This document shows positions 19,564 through 26,229 of a stretch of 64,000 nucleotides of DNA, one piece after another. The position numbers and the translations under genes were made by a program. The notes under the pieces are model-generated. The model did no database searches. It saw only the letters and a list, made by a program, of their open reading frames with translations, and was not told where the DNA came from. Source of the stretch: Aliikangiella maris (GTDB lineage Bacteria; Pseudomonadota; Gammaproteobacteria; Enterobacterales; Kangiellaceae); NCBI RefSeq assembly GCF_040719265.1, contig NZ_JBFDAH010000015.1, positions 1-64,000 on the forward strand. The letters run 5' to 3'. Position 1 is the first letter of the stretch; every line of letters begins with the position of its first letter.

Positions 19564-19642
19564 TAATTTATTTAAATAGCTTAGTAACTTAATATAATCG
19601 CTATTGAGACTTAAAAATTTCAAATACTAGGAAAAGTATTAA

Positions 19643-19659
19643 TTGAGAGCAGCTCTCAA
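19643..19659. promoter_or_regulatory. inverted repeat upstream of the giant Rhs gene
   Basis: TTGAGAG and CTCTCAA form a perfect 7-bp inverted repeat around CAG, about 80 bp before the probable Rhs start. The size and place fit an operator, but no known regulator site is recognised. Confidence 0.3.
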
Positions 19660-20121
19660 ATCTAATTCAATTTTTTTGATTAAGAAAATTCGACTAGAAT
19701 AGGAAAAAGTTCATCAATCCTTGACGTAGAGGAGATTATCGATGAATAGGCTTATTTCCCTTGTTTTCCATAAATATCAATTACCAATTTAGGTAATTGC
19801 ATTGTAAAAGTCCTTCCCAGTTCCGTAGATACATTAAGTTGCCTTGTTAATTTCGCGAGATTTTATTATCTCTAATAATTTTTAGCAATCTTTTTTTAGA
19901 CTTTAACTCAATCTTTATAAACATTCACTTTATTCCTCTGAATTGACAAGATTAAGCTTTAAACAACTTTACTGATTCAATGAACAAGCTAACAAACCTA
20001 CTATTTATTTGGATTTAAAATAAGTCAGTAAATTATCTTTATCATGAAAATAATTGAAACTAGATCAGGACACCCATTTTTCATATTTTTTTAATGTCAA
20101 CTAACTATAAGCCACAAAGAA
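19660..20121. other. gene-free stretch upstream of the Rhs gene
   Basis: AT-rich DNA without a credible gene. It should contain the Rhs promoter, and it holds one relic of Rhs coding sequence (20023-20060). I see no other structure. Confidence 0.4.
20023..20060 (-). pseudogene. 38-bp relic of Rhs coding sequence upstream of the giant gene
   Basis: These 38 bases match 4946-4984 in the orphan Rhs tip with essentially one difference; in translation they read NYFHDKDNLLT against NYFYDKDNLLT. The fragment has no frame around it and lies upstream of the giant gene's start, so an Rhs copy or tip once extended here. Confidence 0.6.
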
Positions 20122-20146
20122 AAAATGCACCATCCCGGTGCATTTT
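20122..20146 (-). terminator. terminator of the 20178-21440 gene
   Basis: AAAATGCACC and GGTGCATTTT pair perfectly over 10 bp around a 5-base loop, with A and T runs at the base of the stem. It stands 30 bp past the gene's stop on the minus strand. Confidence 0.75.
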
Positions 20147-20177
20147 AAATAATAGCAATACCAACTCAATCCTTTAG

Positions 20178-21440
20178 CTAACTTTCATTATGCATAACAA
20201 CTTTTTCAACTTGTTTATTATTTGCATTTGTTATTACTAGTGTGTTTTTCCCAGGTGATAAAAATACGGCCTTATTATCTTGAGGAGATAAAATGACTAT
20301 TTTATCTAATGGAACTTCATCTTTATGTTTAAATTTAAAAACTTCGATAATACAAGGGTATGAATTTTCACAGTCCTTTGAACTTATATTATATTTTTTT
20401 CTTCCTAAAGAAGCCCACTCGGGTCTTCCATCTACATAGATTGTTCTTGGCCAAAAAGCAGTAATATCCGATTTATTTTCACCTGAACTCCAAATTTTAT
20501 CATCTTTTACAAAAACAAAAGGATACTTTAATTTTGTATCTTCTACCGCTTTTGTATAGCTTGAATGTTCATATTTAACGTTGATTTTTTCAGTTCGTGT
20601 TGTTTGGTCAATGGTAAACGTTTCCAAACCAGTCATTTCTTTAAGCTTACTTGCTAACCACGTCTCTTCATTAATATGAGCAAATCCAACATGGATAATA
20701 ATTTTAGCTTTTGGATCTTTATCAAAAACTTTTTCTTTGATGATTAGTGCCGAATCGGTTTCTCGCTCATCGGTTGTGTTAAGTTTACTTGGCTTATGCA
20801 TGTCATATGAAATTATTTCAAAGCCAATTTCTTTTGCTTTAAGTACGAGGTTGGCATAGAGAGATTCAACAGTATAATAACCCACCTCATGACTAACATA
20901 ACCTTTCTCAAGTTCCATTGCCGCCGATTTGCCAAAAGCTTCTGCGGCAAAGTAACGATACCCCTGCTCCCAAAGCTTAGGGAGTAATCGATAAGTTAGC
21001 ACTCGGTGCTGCGCGATATGATGTGCTTCATTAACCATAACAATTCGATGGTCTTTGGCATGTTTTAGAATTTCGTTTACTGCATCCTTAGTTTTGTAAC
21101 CAACTAACTTGTCAGGAGGCGACTTTCCTTCCCAATCTCTATATTCATTTTCTAAAACCTTTTGATGCAAACCAGCCAAAGAATAATAAAAACTAATATT
21201 TTGCTTAATGAAATCTAAAAGCAGCGAATTATCAGCATATTTATCTAAAAGCATTTCTAGATAATTGATCTTTTCAACAATATTTTTTCCTTGAATATTT
21301 TTATTGATTTCGGCGCCAACTTTATTAACTTCCAATAGCACCTCTTGATAATCATTTTTTGTTGAAAGTTCTTTTTTTTCATCAGCTATAGAATAAGCAG
21401 ACATCGATATGATTAGAAAGCACAGTATTATTTTATTCAT
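20178..21440 (-). CDS. exported EreA/ChaN-like (erythromycin-esterase-like superfamily) protein
   Basis: A 420-residue protein with a signal peptide (MNKIILCFLIISMSAYSIA). From about residue 130 it shows the features of the EreA/ChaN/TraB-like hydrolase fold: a strand followed by VNEAHHIAQHR, then GYRYFAAEAF, and later KIIIHVGFAHINEE, equivalent to the second His motif in this superfamily. The substrate is unknown; family members include macrolide esterases, haem-binding ChaN and uncharacterised peptidase-like proteins. The first ~100 residues are helical and the last ~100 are beta-rich. It stands alone between the Rhs locus and the aroG region with its own terminator. The superfamily call is moderate and the activity is unknown. 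Confidence 0.6.
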   Translation of the reverse strand: MNKIILCFLIISMSAYSIADEKKELSTKNDYQEVLLEVNKVGAEINKNIQGKNIVEKINYLEMLLDKYADNSLLLDFIKQNISFYYSLAGLHQKVLENEYRDWEGKSPPDKLVGYKTKDAVNEILKHAKDHRIVMVNEAHHIAQHRVLTYRLLPKLWEQGYRYFAAEAFGKSAAMELEKGYVSHEVGYYTVESLYANLVLKAKEIGFEIISYDMHKPSKLNTTDERETDSALIIKEKVFDKDPKAKIIIHVGFAHINEETWLASKLKEMTGLETFTIDQTTRTEKINVKYEHSSYTKAVEDTKLKYPFVFVKDDKIWSSGENKSDITAFWPRTIYVDGRPEWASLGRKKYNISSKDCENSYPCIIEVFKFKHKDEVPLDKIVILSPQDNKAVFLSPGKNTLVITNANNKQVEKVVMHNES

Positions 21441-21865
21441 AATAATCCCTTTTTATTGTTCTATATGCCAAATAAAAAACAGAGGTTAAGAGAAGAATCA
21501 ATAGATTAATCAATCTACATATTATTGCGTTTAACTTTTTATAAAATCTATAGAGCTCAAGGTATGTTGTCAAAAATCATACTAATATTTAAATTTAATC
21601 TATTATTTTTTAATCACCGAAAAAAATCTAACGCGTTCAAACCAGTCTGTCAATATATTCTTAGACGCCCATAAAAAGTTATTTGGCGTGAACGAGAGAC
21701 AATTTCTTTAAGAAGAGACTTTTATTCATGCAAGCAAGAAAATTAATTAAATTTTTTTCTTTAAACTTAATAAAAAATATTTTCAGAAAAAATTTCTTTA
21801 TTTTAATTACTAGGATTTCGAATATCATACCTGATAATTATCAAAAAACTTAATTAGCTGAATAG
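21441..21865. other. gene-free stretch
   Basis: AT-rich DNA with no coding frame and no clear RNA structure. It probably carries the promoter of the minus-strand gene at 20178-21440. Confidence 0.4.
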
Positions 21866-22128
21866 AAATTTCAAAAGGTTACATCATTGTTCCAGATAAA
21901 TCGCTTTCAAGTACTCAAAGAACTCCCCAACCATATTGCTTTGAAAAGCAAGAAAACGGACATTTATTTTTTGAAGTCATGCAAGATCCATCAGATAAAA
22001 ATCGATTCCATGTTCATGAAGTGTTTACCTGCGCCAGTTCGTTTAAAGTACATCAATCCAAAGTAAAAAGCTCAGTTTGGGGAAAGGTATCGAACAAAGT
22101 ATCAAGACATATTCAATCGAAGGTCTGA
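21866..22128 (+). pseudogene. decayed antibiotic-biosynthesis-monooxygenase (ABM)-like protein
   Basis: The frame from 21866 reads ISKGYIIVPDKSLSSTQ, a typical ABM-domain start. The next codons make sense only in a neighbouring frame (RFQVLKELPNHIAL). After that the first frame resumes with GHLFFEVMQDPSDKNRFHVH, then HEVFTCASSFKVHQSKVKSS, VWGKVS and a stop at 22126-22128. This order matches small putative quinol monooxygenases of the ABM superfamily. Compensating frameshifts and the lack of a clear start codon mark it as a pseudogene. It is useful as a fossil: the gene is common in gammaproteobacteria and its loss here may be recent. Confidence 0.6.
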
Positions 22129-22170
22129 CCGATAGTTCGACCGAGTAACTGACTCAATAATATCGATAGC

Positions 22171-22196
22171 GATAAGTGATAAGTGATAAGTGATAA
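22171..22196 (+). repeat. 7-bp tandem repeat GATAAGT, about 3.7 units
   Basis: The unit GATAAGT is repeated three times and followed by GATAA without interruption. It sits about 230 bp upstream of aroG, within reach of its promoter region. Confidence 0.7.
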
Positions 22197-22426
22197 TGGC
22201 TTTTGCTTCTATTCATTGAATGCACAGGATTTTTTTTCAAAAATCAAATGACTATAACAATGCATCAAACACTTACTTGAAAGTGCAACATTATTTGCTG
22301 GTATTGCAAATAAATTATTATAACTAATTGTTCCAAAGTCTTTTTCAGTTTAAATTCATGTGCGGCTTAACCAATAATCTGTGATAATAAAGCCAAGCAA
22401 TAAACCTATGGAAAAGACAGTTGAAT

Positions 22427-23464
22427 ATGCACTACCAAACCGATGATGTCCGTATTGATAAAATCAAAGAATTACTGCCACCTATCGCCCTGTTGGAAAA
22501 ATTTCCTATTGACGACAATGCCATTCAGACCGTCGTAGAGGGTCGAACGAATATTCAAGAAATACTCAGTGGCCAAAGCAATAAATTATTAGTCATAATT
22601 GGGCCTTGCTCTATTCATGATCCACAAGCAGCGATTGAATATGCACGTCGTTTAAAACCGCTCCGTGAAAAATACAAAGATAAACTCGAAATTGTTATGC
22701 GCGTCTACTTTGAAAAGCCACGCACAACTGTAGGCTGGAAAGGCTTAATTAATGATCCATGTCTGGATAACAGTTTTAAAATTAATGATGGATTACGCAT
22801 CGCTCGTAAGCTGTTATTAGAAATAAATCAAATGGGTTTGCCGACCGCAGGTGAATACCTAGATATGATTACCCCACAGTATCTGGCAGATTTAATGAGC
22901 TGGGGAGCAATTGGCGCTCGCACAACAGAATCACAGGTACATCGAGAACTGGCTTCGGGCTTATCTTGCCCAGTTGGTTTTAAAAATGGCACTGATGGGA
23001 ATATAAAAATTGCAATTGATGCAATTGGTGCAGCCAGTTCACCACATCATTTTTTATCGGTTACCAAGTATGGTCACTCTGCCATCGTGCAAACTGCTGG
23101 CAACAAAGACTGTCATATTATTTTGCGTGGTGGTAAAGAACCCAACTATTCAAGCCAACATATTCAGCAAGTTGTTAAAAAATTAACAGATGCCAAGTTA
23201 CCAACTAAAGTCATGGTTGATTTTAGTCATGCCAACAGTAACAAAGTCTTTAAAAATCAGTTATTGGTTTGTGAAGATATTTGTCAGCAAATCAACGCGG
23301 GCGAAGAAAATATTTTTGGAGTGATGGTTGAGAGTTTTCTTGAAGAAGGCAATCAGAAGCTAGTGAATAATAAAGCCGAAGTATTTGGTCAGAGTATCAC
23401 AGATGCTTGTATAGGCTGGCAAGATACACTCGATCTGCTAGAAAAACTTTATCAATCCAAATAG
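22427..23464 (+). CDS. aroG: 3-deoxy-7-phosphoheptulonate (DAHP) synthase, AroG type
   Basis: Catalyses the first step of the shikimate pathway: phosphoenolpyruvate plus erythrose 4-phosphate to DAHP in the cytoplasm. The ~346-residue sequence follows E. coli AroG closely from the start (MHYQTDDVRIDKIKELLPP against MNYQNDDLRI...). Class I motifs are intact: IGPCSIHDP, MRVYFEKPRTTVGWKG, GARTTESQVHRELASGLSCP, GFKNGTDG, HIILRGGKEPNYS and VDFSHANS. The ATG at 22427 aligns best with AroG; a TTG two codons upstream with GGA 8 bases before it is possible. AroG-type enzymes are usually phenylalanine-inhibited. A terminator follows at 23499. A second DAHP synthase lies on the other strand at 24370. 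Confidence 0.93.
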   Translation: MHYQTDDVRIDKIKELLPPIALLEKFPIDDNAIQTVVEGRTNIQEILSGQSNKLLVIIGPCSIHDPQAAIEYARRLKPLREKYKDKLEIVMRVYFEKPRTTVGWKGLINDPCLDNSFKINDGLRIARKLLLEINQMGLPTAGEYLDMITPQYLADLMSWGAIGARTTESQVHRELASGLSCPVGFKNGTDGNIKIAIDAIGAASSPHHFLSVTKYGHSAIVQTAGNKDCHIILRGGKEPNYSSQHIQQVVKKLTDAKLPTKVMVDFSHANSNKVFKNQLLVCEDICQQINAGEENIFGVMVESFLEEGNQKLVNNKAEVFGQSITDACIGWQDTLDLLEKLYQSK

Positions 23465-23498
23465 TAAAACCCCAAAGTGCTCGCTTGAATTTTAATCA

Positions 23499-23526
23499 GC
23501 CTGCTCATACTATTGTGCAGGCTTTT
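23499..23526 (+). terminator. terminator of aroG, overlapping the 3' end of the converging gene
   Basis: GCCTGC (23499-23504) pairs with GCAGGC (23517-23522) and TTTT follows. The stop codon of the convergent glycerophosphodiesterase gene (23510-23512) lies in the loop. Confidence 0.7.
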
Positions 23527-24229
23527 CATTTAGTTTTAAATGGGCAATACGTATCATTGAACGAGTTGGAAAGTTACTAAAAATCCCATCAACGCCCATA
23601 TGCAGTAAATCTTCGATATCATCTTCATCATCGACAGTATAAACAAAAACTTTTAGTCCTCTTGCATGGGCATCATCAACAAATGTCTGATTAACAAAAT
23701 CCACATCAATATGCACACTGTATGCCGATAGTTTTTCTGCAAACATGGCATATTCAAGCGGCAAGCTCGCAGTTAATGCGCCAATTTGCCAATCAGGATG
23801 CTTTAATTTAAATTCATTTAATAAATGATGATTGAAGGAAGATATAAGAAATTGTTCACGCTGAAAATTTAATTCACTGACAGCTTTTTGGAGTTGCCTG
23901 AATACCGACTCAACAATATTTTCCGTTTTCAATTCGATATTTAAACCACATTGCCCATTAACCAATGCCAAGACTTCCCATAAAGTCGGAATCTGCTGTC
24001 CGCCACCCGCATCAAGTGTTCGTATTTCGTAAAATTGTTTTTCCGCAATACGACCTTGACCATTTGTGGTGTGGTGTAAATGACGATTATGAATAACGAC
24101 CAGTTCTTGTTCGACTTTGTGCACATCAATTTCTATCGCATCGACTTGCATATTAATAGCCATTTCAATAGCTAATAATGTATTTTCAGGTGCATGTCCA
24201 CTGGCACCACGATGAGCAAAAACCTTCAC
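23510..24229 (-). CDS. ugpQ: glycerophosphodiester phosphodiesterase, cytosolic UgpQ-like
   Basis: Hydrolyses glycerophosphodiesters to glycerol 3-phosphate and an alcohol. The 239-residue protein has the GDPD TIM-barrel signature: VFAHRGASGHAPENTLLA at the N-terminus (catalytic His and Arg-Gly), AIEIDVHKV with metal-binding Glu and Asp, VVIHNRHLHHTTNGQG with the second His, and NIELKTE. No signal peptide is present, so it is the cytosolic UgpQ type rather than periplasmic GlpQ. The start is GTG at 24229 preceded by AAAGGT at good spacing. It converges with aroG and lies about 140 bp downstream of aroF in the same orientation, with a hairpin between them. Confidence 0.88.
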   Translation of the reverse strand: MKVFAHRGASGHAPENTLLAIEMAINMQVDAIEIDVHKVEQELVVIHNRHLHHTTNGQGRIAEKQFYEIRTLDAGGGQQIPTLWEVLALVNGQCGLNIELKTENIVESVFRQLQKAVSELNFQREQFLISSFNHHLLNEFKLKHPDWQIGALTASLPLEYAMFAEKLSAYSVHIDVDFVNQTFVDDAHARGLKVFVYTVDDEDDIEDLLHMGVDGIFSNFPTRSMIRIAHLKLNEKPAQ

Positions 24230-24303
24230 GATTCTACCTTTTCAAATTAAACACTTGTGCGTCACCAATGAAACTGATTTTATTGGTAGTATGAGTAAAC
24301 AAA

Positions 24304-24319
24304 GTTACCTTTCGGTAAC
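24304..24319 (-). terminator. GAAA-tetraloop hairpin downstream of aroF
   Basis: On the minus strand GTTACC-GAAA-GGTAAC forms a 6-bp stem closed by a GNRA tetraloop and followed by TTTGTTT. It stands about 50 bp past the aroF stop, before the glycerophosphodiesterase gene. Confidence 0.55.
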
Positions 24320-24369
24320 TCTGCCAAGCATAGACTCATCTTGTTTAAACGACAAGACTAATAAACGGA

Positions 24370-25488
24370 CTAAAAGGTAACACCATTACGAATTGAAGAC
24401 AGTACTTTATCTCGCTCGCGCAACTGATTTGCGGCTTCAACTAAACATTGTTCAGTTGTAGGCCAATCAATACAAGCATCGGTAATAGAAACGCCATACT
24501 TTAATGTTTGCAAATCATCAGGAACCGGTTGGTTTCCGGCATGAAGATGACTTTCCAGCATAAAACCAACAATTGATTCGTTACCCGCAACAATCTGCTG
24601 AACAATATCGGCTAACACTAGAGGTTGGCGCATATGATCTTTATTTGAATTACCATGACTACAATCCACCACCATATACGGATTTAATCCCGCAGCATTG
24701 AGTTTCTTCTCATATTGGGCGACATCAGCAGCTTGATAATTTGGTGTAGTGCCTCCCCTTAAAATAACGTGTCCATGTGGATTGCCTTTGGTTTCCATTA
24801 GTGTGACTTGTCCCAACTGATTAATTCCTAAAAAACTGTGACCACTAGCAGCGGCTTTCATTGCATTAATTGCTGCCGATGCAGATCCATCGGTACCATT
24901 TTTAAAGCCAACCGGCATCGATAAACCACTGGCCATTTCTCGATGAGTTTGCGACTCACTGGTACGCGCGCCTATGGCCGCCCAACTAATCAATTCAGAT
25001 AGGTATTGCGGTGAAATGGGATCGAGCACTTCAGTTGCAACAGGAATTTCCATTTCAGCCATCCAAATCAATAATTCACGTGCTAAAAGTAATCCGTCTT
25101 CAACTTCAAAGCTATTATTCAAATAAGGATCATTAATCAGTCCTTTCCAACCAACGGTAGTACGCGGTTTCTCAAAATAGACCCGCATTACAATAAACAA
25201 TTCATCATTTAACGTTTCACTTAATTGGCGTAAGCCAAGTGCAAACGCCTTTGCGGCATCAATATCATGTATAGAGCAAGGTCCAACGATAGCCAGTTTA
25301 CGTGGATCTTTTCCGGTAACTATATCGGCAATCGTTGCGCGGGATTGGGCGATAAAATCAACCGCTTGTTCACTCACCGGTAATCGCTGTTTGATTTCAT
25401 CTGGGGTTATAATGACTTTTTCAGCATTGATATTAACATTAACGACTCGTTTTAAATGTTCATTGTCAGCTATTTTTTTATTTAACAT
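24370..25488 (-). CDS. aroF: DAHP synthase, AroF type
   Basis: A second class I DAHP synthase (372 residues), same reaction as AroG. The sequence tracks E. coli AroF rather than AroG: VTDEQ/ITPDEI-type N-terminus, ATEVLDPISPQYLSELISW, HREMASGLSMPVGFKNGTDG, NPHGHVILRGG, VVDCSHGNSNKD and YGVSITDACIDW. AroF-type enzymes are usually tyrosine-inhibited. Catalytic and metal-binding motifs are intact (GPCSIHD, EKPRTTVGWKG). About 200 bp upstream on the same strand lies an ORF whose C-terminal part is packed with Phe and Tyr codons, suggesting attenuation by charged tRNA. ATG 25488 opens the frame. Confidence 0.92.
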   Translation of the reverse strand: MLNKKIADNEHLKRVVNVNINAEKVIITPDEIKQRLPVSEQAVDFIAQSRATIADIVTGKDPRKLAIVGPCSIHDIDAAKAFALGLRQLSETLNDELFIVMRVYFEKPRTTVGWKGLINDPYLNNSFEVEDGLLLARELLIWMAEMEIPVATEVLDPISPQYLSELISWAAIGARTSESQTHREMASGLSMPVGFKNGTDGSASAAINAMKAAASGHSFLGINQLGQVTLMETKGNPHGHVILRGGTTPNYQAADVAQYEKKLNAAGLNPYMVVDCSHGNSNKDHMRQPLVLADIVQQIVAGNESIVGFMLESHLHAGNQPVPDDLQTLKYGVSITDACIDWPTTEQCLVEAANQLRERDKVLSSIRNGVTF

Positions 25489-25564
25489 GGTAAATACTCT
25501 TTAACATTTTGTGTTTGCTTGTACTAACAAAGTTAATCCGATAACAAACGGTTACGTTGGTAGT

Positions 25565-25595
25565 AAAACTCATCTGATAATCTCATGTGAGTCAT
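25565..25595 (-). promoter_or_regulatory. candidate attenuator between leader ORF and aroF
   Basis: On the minus strand two mutually exclusive pairings are possible: a short CTCA-CA-TGAG hairpin, and a longer ACTCA...TGAGT stem followed by TTTTA. The stems are only 4-5 bp, so this is weak. It is listed because it lies between a Phe/Tyr-rich leader ORF and aroF. Confidence 0.25.
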
Positions 25596-25683
25596 CAACT
25601 CAACATACAATGCAGTACAAATTAATCAGGTTTAAATCAATCGAAATTCAGCAAAGTGCCAATGCACAATTTTTAATGCACAA

Positions 25684-25872
25684 TCAGAAAAAATGACGAT
25701 ATCGAAAGGAAAAATAAGAAAAGTAATAAGACAGGCTGGCAAAAAATACAGAAATAAAATGGTGTGATGACATTGTAGATGGATGTACTGTGATTGCTCG
25801 AGACGACTGTTGAGCAACAACTTGAGAGCGCAAGAATTGCGGATCTTGCACGATACCGGTGATTTGAGACAC
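25684..25872 (-). CDS. Phe/Tyr-rich leader peptide upstream of aroF
   Basis: A 62-codon ORF starts at GTG 25872, with GAGGAT six bases upstream as ribosome-binding site, and stops at 25684. From an internal ATG (25773) the last 29 residues contain 8 Phe and 4 Tyr, including FFASLSYYFSYFSFRY and a terminal HFF just before the stop. The density of aromatic codons close to the stop, about 195 bp before aroF on the same strand, is the hallmark of attenuation leaders such as PheL. It could sense both Phe- and Tyr-tRNA. The first 33 residues are unremarkable. Translation and regulation are inferred; an overlapping frame on the same strand (25632-25820) is less aromatic. Confidence 0.5.
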   Translation of the reverse strand: MSQITGIVQDPQFLRSQVVAQQSSRAITVHPSTMSSHHFISVFFASLSYYFSYFSFRYRHFF

Positions 25873-26229
25873 GACTTTATCCTCTATTTAAGGGTTTTCT
25901 ATTTAAAAGCTTTGTGAAAGAACGAGGTTTAACATTGTTACCTAATTCCCGACTCTATTTGAACAAACTTTTAGGTATATAATTTACTCAACTATTAATA
26001 AATTTATTGACCAACATCACAAAAATATTATTAAGCGCATTTGAGACGCTAAAATCCTTGCAAGCTACCGCTTACTCAGACGACACCCAAACTCATAACA
26101 CTATCATATTGTTTAGGCTATGTTTTTAATTTTATTGATTTTTTTGCTAATTTTGCGAAGAATTGCCAAACAAAATCCAGATATGGGTATATACTTTAGT
26201 AATTAGTAACTCCAATAAAATCCATCTGT
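25873..26229. promoter_or_regulatory. divergent intergenic region between the aroF leader and the GGDEF-EAL gene
   Basis: This 357-bp AT-rich stretch separates two outward-facing transcription units and must hold both promoters. On the minus strand a TATATA-like -10 element lies near 25976-25982. No TyrR box (TGTAAA-N6-TTTACA) was found by eye. Confidence 0.35.

Noticed and set aside
25632..25820. Alternative leader frame upstream of aroF
   Set aside because: It overlaps the GTG-initiated leader in another frame, is less aromatic near its stop, and lacks a ribosome-binding site.
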